DNA of 64,000 nucleotides. Source: Symbiodinium natans. Lineage: Eukaryota; Sar; Dinophyceae; Suessiales; Symbiodiniaceae. Location of the stretch: positions 60,001-124,000 of the forward strand of contig CAJNDS010002833.1 of the NCBI GenBank assembly GCA_905221605.1, given 5' to 3'. Positions 28,501-37,000 of this stretch are shown piece by piece (positions within the stretch are counted from its first letter, which is position 1; every line of letters starts with the position of its first letter). A program made the translations under genes and the position numbers. Below the pieces are notes generated by a model. It was given only the letters and a program-made list of their open reading frames with translations. It was not told the origin of the DNA and did not search any database.

Positions 28501-29580
28501 AGTCAGGCTTTCTGAGACATGGGTAGTTCCCAGACTAGGGATACCTCTATTTCCTCCTCCTCCCCCTCTCCCCCCCCCCAAACAAGTGCTCGAATCCTCA
28601 GTAGTTAGTATAGGAAACCGCCCAAAAGGGCACCCCATATGTGATATTCGGAAGCCCCGCATGCTGTCACGCGTTGCGTGGCAGCTTAGCACTTGCATTT
28701 GGGAGCAGAGGGAGATCTCGGGCCTTTGTCCTGGGCTTTGGAGGACTATACTTGAACACTTGGTTTTTTTGGTTCTGGGTTCCTACTTCTAGCTACTTAT
28801 GCCTAAAAAGTATATACTTTTGTCAGGGTCTACTCCAAAGAAGGGCGTCACACTGCCAGAGTGCGCGTGCAGGTGGTGCACTGGAGCTTCGACAAGTCCA
28901 TCGCAGACTGGCCATTATTCGCGTGGACCAGGGACGTGCCGCGCCTGCAGTGGAGCTGTGTCTTCGAAAGCCCTAAACCCCTAAACCCCTAAACCCCAAA
29001 CCCTAAACCCTAAACCCTAAACCCTAAACCCTAAACCCTAAACCCTAAACCCTAAACCCTAAACCCTAAACCCTACCATCCGCTGGGCACGGGATGTCGG
29101 GACACTGCACGTTTGGAGTTCGGAGCTCATGGTCACGACTTTCTGGCAATCCCTAAACCCTAAGCCCGAAACCCTAAACCCTAAACCCTAAGAGCCCTAA
29201 ACCCTAAACCCCTAACCCCAAAGCCCTAACCCTAAACCCTAAGCGTCCCACTCCGCCCCATGGGTCGAGGTGCTGATCGTCGGCTTCCAACTCCATGCCC
29301 GGAAGTTGCAAGACAGCCAGGACTCGGGACATGGGGACATGGAGGGCTACGGTTTAGGGTTGAGATGAGGGTTTAGGGTTTAGGGTTCAGGGCTTAGGGT
29401 TGAGGGTTTAGGGTTTAGGGTTCAGGGTTTAGGGTTTAGGGTTTAGGGTTTAGGGTTAAGGGTTTAGGGTTTAGGGTTTAGGTGGGGGACTCGGGGATGG
29501 CTTCCGGCTGCGGGGCTTCGAGGCTTCGAAGAGATCAGGGGGCAATGTCCTTCCAAGACCAAATCGGCTTCAACACCCAA
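25498..29580 (-). CDS. Unknown multi-exon protein, whole gene (discontinuous, minus)
   Basis: At least fourteen short blocks on the minus strand have coding composition, and several adjacent pairs join in phase with good splice sites (26116-26164 to 25761-25805 to 25684-25746; 29077-29142 to 28854-28907 to 28441-28490). I do not recognise the family. Visible features: a CxxC pair (KLQCTTCTRTLA), a hydrophobic helix (ALLLLIASVTGTLLVGA at about 27080-27130), and a Pro/His-rich stretch (GVPIPYARAPDLHH). The gene converges with ClpR. Both ends are uncertain; minus-strand candidates at 29730-29850 and 30520-30610 could be further 5' exons. The alternative that plus-strand frames at 28641-29350 are coding is less consistent in phase. 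Confidence 0.55.
25557..25671. mobile_element. Introner-like element, family C
   Basis: GGGATGTTCTCCTTTGTACC and AGTAGAAGGGGGAACATCC are inverted ends; the inner TAATCCCGAGTAAG segment is duplicated. Confidence 0.85.
25684..25746 (-). CDS. Unknown minus gene, exon: EDMAETKDGTSFHCIDWGYD
   Basis: 21 codons in phase with the upstream exon through a CTCAAG acceptor; the best donor is GA (GATGAT). Confidence 0.5.
25761..25805 (-). CDS. Unknown minus gene, exon: LIDRVYHTILAAAS
   Basis: Acceptor CCTGAG, donor GTTAGC; phases match both neighbours. Confidence 0.55.
26116..26164 (-). CDS. Unknown minus gene, exon: VALRQNNPQMGRAGPR
   Basis: Bounded by GAAAAAG acceptor and a consensus GTGAGAA donor; joins the next exon in phase as PRDLIDRVYH. 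Confidence 0.6.
26212..26324 (-). CDS. Unknown minus gene, exon: SSVEETFLTPGIGVPIPYAR
   Basis: About 36 codons continuing APDLHHRGLFYM; borders are approximate, set by flanking telomere-like repeats. Confidence 0.5.
26383..26505 (-). CDS. Unknown minus gene, exon: QAPLYQSLEARSQQDAWLPE
   Basis: About 40 codons continuing ARTSCELHLFADT; borders approximate. Confidence 0.45.
26510..26652 (+). repeat. Telomere-like array (about 19 units)
   Basis: TTTAGGG units with a few CTTGGGG and TGTAGGG variants. Confidence 0.95.
26696..26802. mobile_element. Introner-like element, family C
   Basis: TTGTTCCCCCCTTATCCTAAC at the left and GATTGTTAGTATACCGACG then AGCATCCC at the right, with the GATAGTACCCCTAGTAGAGT core. 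Confidence 0.75.
26949..27140 (-). CDS. Unknown minus gene, exon with hydrophobic helix
   Basis: Reads YEVHRRGTALLLLIASVTGT then LLVGARQYLRTLTSRLKSSS and ends before a GT donor (CAACAAG-GTTGAG). One membrane helix or signal anchor; could also be the first exon, since an ATG lies at 27136. Confidence 0.5.
27303..27412 (-). repeat. Telomere-like array (about 16 CCCTAAA units)
   Basis: Perfect units except the first. Confidence 0.97.
27415..27505 (-). CDS. Unknown minus gene, exon: QPGAAKALSKPGAFAVSGTL
   Basis: About 30 codons of coding-like composition; borders approximate. Confidence 0.42.
27563..27655 (-). CDS. Unknown minus gene, exon: VRTESPATVPPAISMLHAAH
   Basis: About 30 codons after CCGCAG; borders approximate. 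Confidence 0.42.
27809..27881 (-). CDS. Unknown minus gene, exon: SEFLARTASKATKHLRHAFT
   Basis: About 24 codons after CCACAG; donor unresolved. Confidence 0.45.
27946..28052. mobile_element. Introner-like element, family E
   Basis: TATGGGAGTTTCCGAAATAGG and TATTTTGGGAAATGCCCATA are inverted ends; closest relative is the copy at 60488. Confidence 0.85.
28172..28360. repeat. AAT/AAG-type microsatellite
   Basis: Purine-biased AATAAG and AAGAAG repeats with interruptions, lying in an intron of the minus gene. Confidence 0.9.
28441..28490 (-). CDS. Unknown minus gene, exon: EFMSKAKGDSTINGAF
   Basis: Acceptor TAGACCAG, GC donor (AG-GCAGG); phase 0 at the start agrees with the preceding exon. Confidence 0.55.
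28854..28907 (-). CDS. Unknown minus gene, exon with CxxC: KLQCTTCTRTLA
   Basis: Eighteen codons (SAMDLS first) between ATGGCCAG and a GTGTGA donor; phase 0 on both sides. Confidence 0.55.
28971..29075 (-). repeat. Telomere-like array (about 15 CCCTAAA units)
   Basis: Starts with three 8-bp CCCCTAAA units, then perfect 7-mers. Confidence 0.96.
29077..29142 (-). CDS. Unknown minus gene, exon: KVVTMSSELQTCSVPTSRAQ
   Basis: 22 codons between TTGCCAG and a GTAGGG donor that is the edge of the adjacent telomere-like array. Confidence 0.5.
29243..29347 (-). CDS. Unknown minus gene, exon: RVLAVLQLPGMELEADDQHL
   Basis: About 34 codons continuing DPWGGVGR; strong coding composition on this strand. 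Confidence 0.5.
29355..29484 (+). repeat. Telomere-like array (about 17 units)
   Basis: TTTAGGG with TTGAGGG, TTCAGGG and TTAAGGG variants. Confidence 0.93.
29486..29580 (-). CDS. Unknown minus gene, 5'-most recognised exon
   Basis: GVEADLVLEGHCPLISSKPR then SPAAGSHPRVP; borders approximate. Confidence 0.4.
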
Positions 29581-29583
29581 CTC

Positions 29584-29715
29584 CTAAACCCTAGACCCTA
29601 AACCCTAAACCCGAAACCCTAAACCCTAAACCCTAAACCCTAAACCCTAAACCCTAAACCCTAAACCCTAAACCCTAAACCCTAAACCCTAAACCCTAAA
29701 CCCTAGCCCTAAACC
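29584..29715 (-). repeat. Telomere-like array (about 18 CCCTAAA units)
   Basis: Nearly perfect units. Confidence 0.96.
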
Positions 29716-29827
29716 CTATACCCGGTAAACTTCAAGCCCCAAAACCCTGAAGCTCCCCCACAGCCTGAGAAGATCCCGGCTGCCCCAGGGATGCCAAGTC
29801 ATTCGGGCTTCTAAGGGAAGCCCTTAG

Positions 29828-29921
29828 CACGGGGGGGGGGGGGGGGGGTTTAGGGGTTTAGGGGTTTAGGGTTTAGGGTTTAGGGTTTAGGGTTTAGGGT
29901 TTAGGGTTTAGGGTTTAGGGT
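29828..29921 (+). repeat. Poly-G tract leading into a TTTAGGG array
   Basis: About 20 G residues pass through three 8-bp TTTAGGGG units into perfect TTTAGGG units. Confidence 0.95.
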
Positions 29922-30189
29922 TCTGAGATTAGCCCGTAGTATGGGCACTCAAACGGGGACCCCTTGTGCACCTTATCCTCCCCATAACACCCAAGGGCCC
30001 ATGCTTCAGAACCCTTTAGAGAGGGTAAGGGCCCTTAGACTTGAAGCCCTAAACCCTAAACCCTAAACCTTTTGGGGCAACCCTGAGCCCTAAAACCCTA
30101 CCGACCCCCCAAAGGGCTACCTCTCTACCTCTGAGAAGTCGGGCAAATGCAGGGACCGGGAATGCGGTGAAAAGGAAGCCTCAATGATT

Positions 30190-30370
30190 AGAATAGGGTT
30201 TCGGGGGTTAGTATAGTCTAACTATAGAAGGAGCATAGGGTCATTACAGTATAACTATAGAAGGAAAATAGGGCTCTTATAGTAAAACTATAGAAGGAAC
30301 ATAGAGTTATTATTGTATATCTATAGAGGGACCATACGGGAAGATGATAATTCATTATTCCGACCCCTAT
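30190..30370. mobile_element. Introner-like element, family G (expanded)
   Basis: Contains a 36-bp internal unit with AACTATAGAAGGA and ATAGGGTCATTA-type sequence repeated three times; outer sequence resembles the family G ACTATA and GGGTTT blocks. Confidence 0.5.
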
Positions 30371-30627
30371 AGCACCTGTGCACCCCCAAGTCCTAAGTTC
30401 CCACAAACCCTGATAAGGCGTGTAGGGTTTAGGCTTGGGGTTTTAGGGTTTGGGGGGTTTAGGGGTTAAGGGGTTTAGGGTTTAGGGTTTGTGGGGTTTA
30501 GGGGTATAGGGTGGGGTGTGGGACTTCGGTGCCGCCGAAAACACGCAGACTGCTCGAGGCCGGTGCGCGGCGGGCGCGGCGAAGCGTCGTGGTGGGGGGC
30601 CCAACCAAGCCTAAAGCATTTAGTTTC

Positions 30628-30724
30628 GGATGTCCCCCCGTACCAATAACAGTCTTTAATAGGGATGATCGCACCCCCTAGTATCATCCCTTTTTAAGGA
30701 CTGTTAGTATAAGGGGGAACATCC
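30628..30724. mobile_element. Introner-like element, family C
   Basis: GGATGTCCCCCCGTACCAAT and ACTGTTAGTATAAGGGGGAA then CATCC are inverted ends. Confidence 0.88.
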
Positions 30725-30999
30725 GAACACGTATTCCTAAACCCTCAACCCTAAACACCTAGTCCCAAACCCTATCAGCCCCAAACACTTGTTCCTGAAC
30801 CCTGAAAGGACGAGAAGTATGATGCCATAGTTTGTATCAGCTCTTCGGACGCTGGGTGACCCCTGACTTCTGACTCCACCCACATTCTCTGCCTTCATCT
30901 CTTTTGAGTGGGGGCGTCACGTCCCCAAAGCCCCTATGCCCCCAAACCCTAAACCATCAATAAACTACACCCCTAAATCCCGAACTCCCTAACTCTAGG

Positions 31000-31890
31000 T
31001 TGGGTTTTTGGGATCTTGTATATTTCGGCCCTATCTACAACTGATTTTCAAAGGGCTTGAAGGCCAACCTTATTAACTCCCCAAACTTCACCCTAAACCC
31101 TAAACCCTAAACCCTAAACCCTAAACCCTAAACCCTAAACTACCCTAAAGCCGTTTTGCCTCATGAGACTCCTAGGCTCAAGGCTCGTGACCAGAGGGTT
31201 TTTGACTCCATGATCCTTCGGGTGTTTCGGATTTAGGGTTTAGGGTTTAGGGTTTAGGGTTTAGGGGTTCGCGTCTAGGAGTGCAAAGGGCTCACTCCGC
31301 GGTGAAGGATGTATGCTTCCAAATTTGAAAGTTAAAAGGGTTTGTTGTAGGGTTGAAGGTTTGAAAAGGGTGTAAGGGTTAAGGTTTAAGGCTTTAGGAT
31401 GAACCCCCAAATTGTCCCGGCAACATGAATACTCACCCAACCAGTATCGCAGTGTATTCCTTAGAGTAGCCATATAAGCCACCGACAACGGCCTTTCACA
31501 TCATCGAACCCAACCAACTAAAGCCCAAAACCCTGGAACCCCCAAAAAGACCGGATTCTTCGGGCTCGCTGTTACATGTCGCGGCCGCGCCGACGCCGCT
31601 GGCGTCAGGGACCTCCTGAGGGGGTAAGGGGCGTTTTAGGTCTACTGTGGAGTTTGGGATTCAGGCACTTAGGGCTTGAGTACGTAGGAGTTCAGGGTTT
31701 AGGATTGAGGTTTTCTTTTCCGGCAGTTTTTTGTTTTTGTTTTCCTCTTTTTTTTTTTTTTTTTTTGGGGGGGGGGGGTAGTTAGGGCTCATAAGACTTC
31801 TCGAGCCTCGAGGGGTTTAGGGTTGATATGCCGCACGCCCCTGCAAAGTGTCAGGCGGTTGGGTTGTAGGCTGCAGTAGGACTTCTTAAG
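31000..31890. other. Intergenic gap, nothing recognised
   Basis: Between the minus gene and the plus PPR gene. Holds CCCTAAA (31090-31140) and TTTAGGG (31230-31265) arrays, a T-rich then G-rich tract (31747-31778) and an ORF from MSRPRRRRWRQGPPEG (31576) too short to assign. Confidence 0.45.
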
Positions 31891-31895
31891 GCTGT

Positions 31896-31991
31896 CTTAG
31901 TAGTAGAGTAGGCAACCTTTACCCATTTTGGGGTATCCTAATCCCTATAACATCCCAGAGGTTAACCTTGAATTCCCCCAGGTTCCTGGAC
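31896..31991. mobile_element. Introner-like element, family I
   Basis: AGTAGTAGAGTAGGCAACCTTT and GAGGTTAACCTTGAATTCCC recur at 38306-38402. Confidence 0.75.
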
Positions 31992-32169
31992 AACTAAGCT
32001 GCTGCAGGGACTTCGATGCACGTTGTGCTGCACATATCTCTACGGTCAGCTCCAGGGCCCCTTACTCTGGCCCCCCTACCTTCTTTAAAGGGTTCTGTGT
32101 GCCCTTGGGTGTTTTTAGGGTTTAGGGCTTAGGGTTTAGGGTTTAGGGTTTAGGGTTTAGGGTTACCTA

Positions 32170-32319
32170 CTTGGAGGTTCAGGGTACTTTATTCACCAAT
32201 TAGACCTGTACTTATAACCCAAATTATAGCCATATTTGGGGCCTATTAGGGCACTTAAGGGGCTTGTGAGTGGGATATAAGTACAGTTATACTTGGTTAG
32301 TAAGTACCCTGAACCTCCG
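32170..32319 (+). mobile_element. Introner element, family A (full length)
   Basis: CTTGGAGGTTCAGGGTACTTT and AAGTACCCTGAACCTCCGAC form clear inverted ends; an open exon-like stretch starts right after CGACAG. Confidence 0.92.
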
Positions 32320-32320
32320 A

Positions 32321-32405
32321 CAGGAGCCTGTTTGGTGGCCCTGGCCAGCTTCCTCGGTGCTCATTCTGCGGGGTATGCCGTGCCAAGTTCAAGCGAGAGG
32401 CCGGC
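32321..32405 (+). CDS. Probable exon with CxxCxxC, 5' part of PPR gene or separate
   Basis: Directly after the family A element the frame reads LFGGPGQLPRCSFCGVCRAK then FKREAGERTW. The cysteine pattern CSFCGVC suggests a small metal-binding motif. Assignment to the PPR gene is only by position. Confidence 0.4.
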
Positions 32406-32601
32406 GAAAGGACATGGTTTAGGGTTTAGGGTTTAGGGTTTAGGGTTTAGGGTTTAGGGTTTAGGGTTTAGGGTTTAGGGATGCCACCAGCCGGAAACCC
32501 TAAACCCTCGACCCCCTTCGTGCCCAGGCTTGAAACGCGAGAGACCCCGCCGAGCTTCAGAGCTGCGATTTCGAGAGGAGACTCTTACGGGGTTAAGCTC
32601 G

Positions 32602-32702
32602 TTCCTATATCCCCCTTGGGAATTATTTCTTATTCTTATCTGTATAACACCCAAGAGGATATTAAAAATATTCTTTTTGTTAAGGTTCAAAGGGGAGTAT
32701 AG
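32602..32702 (+). mobile_element. Introner-like element, family H
   Basis: Same element as 24538-24633. It ends in TATAG, followed by exon-like EVLEDIPEPS, so its right end probably supplies the acceptor. Confidence 0.85.
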
Positions 32703-33728
32703 TTGAAGTTCTGGAAGACATCCCAGAGCCATCCAAGCCCTGGCATTATTGCACTGTTTCTACTCTTCTTGCTTTTCTTGTTTCAATATCTTCGGATGTT
32801 ATGACATGATTACCTGATGATATGCCAGATGATTCAATAAGGGTATGTGCGGGCTTGCGCTTTAGGGTCCATCGGGCTTCCGTAGGGATTCTGCCTGAGG
32901 TTCCCAGCCATCCAGTTCTGCGTCGGAGCTGCTGGACCTCATGGATGACTACGCCACGCGCGGGGAGGCGAGGACTGCTTGGACTTCCAGGTGTGGGTTG
33001 GGTTTAGGGTTTAGGGTTTAGGGTTTAGGGTTTAGGGTTTGGGGTTTGGGGTTTGGGGTTTGGGGTTTAGGGTTTGTAGGACTTGTTTCGGATGATGGAG
33101 CCTTCGCCCCTATGATTGCCGTATCCCAGTAGCACGTGCCGGCAGCAATTGGGCCGGGGAGGGGGGGGCGGGGGGGGTGCATCTTCGCGTGAAGTGTTAT
33201 AAAGGCTGACGTCTTCAGGCTGGGAGAACATGATGGATATTCGATAGGGCCGATTGGGGGCGCCGTGTTTGTCTCTTAGCTATAGGGCTGAGAAACCCCC
33301 CAAAAACCCTAGGTCCAGCACCCTAAACCCTAAACCCTAAACCCTAAACCCTAAACCCTAAACCCTACAGGTCCAGCTGGCCGAAGAGTGCTACACAGAG
33401 GTACGAAGGAGGGATCCCGTAGAGTGCCTTGGCAAAATCTGATGGAGGAATCTCGGGATGCGAGAAGTTGAGGGTGAAAACGTTGGGTCGATGCCCTGTA
33501 AACCAGAAAAGGGTTTAGGGTGTAGGGTTTAGGGTTTAGGGTTTAGGGTTTGGGGAAGCAACTGCGCAGGGCAGTGAGCCCATGAGTTCATCCCAGGAAT
33601 CCAGGCAGAAATCAGCTTCTGCGAACGGTCCCCCGTCCAAGGAGCATCCGCTTCCTGACAAACATCATGATCAAGGTGCAGAGGGTTCGCGACTTCGGTG
33701 GGGCGTTTGGGCCAACGTAATACAGGGG

Positions 33729-33919
33729 TCGGAATAGTTGCTGGTAATACTCCGGTAGGGTCCCTTTATCTTTATCATAGTGGGGTAACATTTTGCATTT
33801 TTAAGGGTACTTAAACTCAATAAGGAATAAAATTTTTAAATTTTATTACTATCCCAACTATGAACCAGGTATCATATACTATAAGAACCCCGAAAACCCT
33901 ATTCTGATTATTAAGGCCC
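33729..33919. mobile_element. Introner-like element, family G
   Basis: GGAATAGTTGCTGGTAATAC at the left and CCCTATTCTGATTATTAAGG at the right, as in 41097-41199; the following exon begins 11 nt later. Confidence 0.7.
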
Positions 33920-33930
33920 CTAAAGTACAG

Positions 33931-34054
33931 TCCTGACCGCCACACGAAGGCCTGCGCGAATGCCGGAAACCTGACCAGAGCCGAGTACTGGCATCAGCAG
34001 CTCCTGGATGAGGGCATAGCCCAGAACGACAAGGGCTTTGGGAAACTGGTCGAG
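33931..34054 (+). CDS. PPR exon: KACANAGNLTRAEYWHQQLL
   Basis: 124 nt, the longest PPR exon. TACAG acceptor, GC donor at 34055. Continues DEGIAQNDKGFGKLVE. Confidence 0.8.
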
Positions 34055-37000
34055 GCGCAATCCGGGCCTCCTCTTGTGTGAATAAGGTCCCTAAACCCTA
34101 AACCCTAAACCCTAAACCCTAAAGCCTAAACCCCTTTCTTTGCTTGCCGCCCTTGGGGGAGCACCCGCGCTCAGCCCGGTCGAATTATTCTTGCAAAGCG
34201 AGCCTAAACCCTTCGTAGCGGCCTCAAAGCCCGGTAGTTTCTCGACCCTCGCACCTACCCTAGAAGCATGTAGAAGCCCGAGATGTTCTAAGCATCGTGT
34301 TCCTGCACGCAGAAAGCTACTCTCCAAGAAACCCAAACCCCTAAACCCCTAAACCCCTAAACCCCTAAACCCCTAAACCCCTAAACCCCTAAACCCCTAA
34401 ACCCCTAAACCCCTAAACCCCTAAACCCCTAAACCCCTAAACCCCTAAACCCCTAAACCCCTAAACCCCTAAACCCCTAAACCCCTAAACCCCTAAACCC
34501 CTAAACCCCTAAACCCCTAAACCCCTAACCCCTAAAACCCCAAACCCGAAACCCTAAACCCCCAAAACCCTAAACCATCTGGGCGCACGGCAGGCAGCGG
34601 TGAACGCCGGCCGCATGGATCGAGCAGAGGAGGGAGGGGGAGGGGGGGATTTAGTGGGTTTAGGGTTTAGGGTTTATTTAGGGTTTAGGGTTTTGGGTTT
34701 TGGGTTTAGGTTGAAGCTTGTTCACGAAAACCAGAAGAGCAAGGCTTGAATCTCGTCTTGCTTTAGCAGGTGGGGTCGGACAGGGTCCGGAAAGCTGCAA
34801 GCTACTGACTCTATCATGGGATTGGCGGCATAAGGGGGGGTACAAGAAGGGCCACCAAAGGCGTAAAAGTGGTGAAGAGGGGGGCAAAAAGGAGGGGGGG
34901 TTGGCGGGGCGAGGTGGGTAGAGGGTGGGGAGGGGTTTTGGGGGCTTGGGGTTTTGAGGGTTTCTTGAGTTTTCTGCGGATGCAGAAATTTGCTGACAAA
35001 CTCGGGTTCCCCAAAGGATGGCCCTTGCTGGCTTTCTTGCTGTGCAGGTTTGAAGTTTGAAGGGTTTTGAGTTTAGGGGTTTACACCTTAAGACCATAAA
35101 CCCTGATCCCGAAACCCGCAACCCTAAACCCTCTAAAACCCGAAACCCTAAACCCTAAACCAGCTCCTTGTCGGGGAGGCCTGGTTCGAAGCGTCTGTCA
35201 GGGAAGGCCATGCGAACGGTGCCGTGCATCTCGGCATAGGCCCAGCTAAAGGGTCTTGGGCTTTGGGCTTTGGGCTTTGGGCTTAGGGTTTAGGGTTTAG
35301 GGTTTAGGGTTTGGGGTTTGGGGTTTGGGGTTTGGGGTTTGGGGTCTAGGGGCCCCAAGCAGATGCCATAGTGGACGTTTAGATGTCCTAATCTCGGCAC
35401 ATCAAGAACCCAGAGCCCTGTAGCTGCACAGGAGCCCTCGACCCTAAACCCTAAACCCTAAACCCTAAACCCTAAACCCTAAACCCTAAACCCTAAACCC
35501 TAAACCCTAAACCAGCCCTCTGAATCCGCAAGCTGAACCGAACCCGAACCGAGGCTGCACACGATGATGATCAAAGGCGCAGCCATGAGCCACCAGGTTG
35601 CAGCTTAGGGTTTAGGGTTTAGGGTTTAGGGTTTAGGGTTTAGGGTTTAGGGTTTAGGGTTTAGGGTTTAGGGTTTAGGGCCTCCGGAGCTTTGCAAGCC
35701 GACAAGGTTTCAAGGCCCCTAAACCCTAAACCCCAAACCCTTAACCCTTAACCCGAAACCCTAAACCTAATGCGCAAAGTGTATTTTTCGGAAGTTTTCC
35801 CTCGAGCCCAAGCCCTTGCTCCGCCCACGATTTCCTGTGGGTTGGGAGGTTCCCCGGATACTAACTGTCCTGAGTAGGGATTCTAGTACCCCCTACTGTA
35901 ATCCCAATGAAGGAGCTGTTAGTATCCCTAAACTCTAGCCCTAAACCCTTAAACCCTTAAACCCCAAAGGGATTCAGGAGCTGTCAGTATAAAGGGCAAC
36001 AATCCCTAAACCCTAGCCCTAAACCCTAGCCCTAAACCCTAAACCCTAAACCCTAAACCCTAAACCCTAAACCCCAAACAAATTCAGGAGCTGTCAAAAA
36101 AAAGTATAAGGGGCAACATCCCAACCTGTGGGCCTTGAAGGTGGCGATGTCGAGACGGCTCAGCGCTGGTTTGAGAAGATGAAAGCTGCGCAGCTGGCGC
36201 CGGCAGGCGGATTGTCGATTTAGGGTTTAGGGTTTAGGGTTTAGGGTCTAGGGTCTAGGGTCTAGGGTTTAGGGTTTAGGGTTTAGGGTGCAACTTTTGG
36301 GTCTGAAGAAGCAGCTGGCTCGTATCATCACCAAGCAGCAATATTGAGCAAGATTTAGAATGCTGCTTTTGGGGAGTGTATTTGGGGTTCCCTGTATTGA
36401 TGAGTGTATGTATCTCGCTTTTGACGTCACTGCTGGGGACGTTTTCTTTATAGCGTGTCACTTGCGATGTTCCAACTTTTTCGAGGTTTTGGTGAACTTT
36501 CACCTGCGACCGTTTACTCCGCATGCTCTTTTTTCACGAGTTAAAGTACGCTAGGTCCTCCTGATGCTCGCGAAGGACTTAGAGATGGCTTCGTGGGGGG
36601 TGTTTAAGATTTCTCTTCTTTGCTCGGACAGCTCTTCGGAGACTCCAGTACTGTAAGCCCTACTTCATATGTTTTTTCTTGTCAGTCCTGTGGCGTGCTC
36701 GCCTCAGTGTGTGAACAGCCTATGTCACTACCCCGACAATCGCTTCTGTGTCACAATACTAGCTACGCAAATTTTTGTATCTTCAATATTATACGTTCTT
36801 GTTTCGGTATCATTATTATCATTACTCGTCTTGGCCGTCGTGGTAGTCGTGGTTGTCGCAGTAGACGTCGTCGAAGTTTTGTAAATTTGCATGGTGGCCA
36901 GAACTTGGATGAAGACCACCCTAACCCCTAAACCCCTAAACCCCTAAAGCCCTAAACCCCTAAGCCCCTAAGCCCCTAAACCCCTAAAGCCCTAAACCCT

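Noticed and set aside
28641-28984. Plus-strand ORFs over 28641-28984
   Set aside because: The minus strand gives an exon with matching phases and splice sites on both sides; the plus frames do not connect to neighbours.
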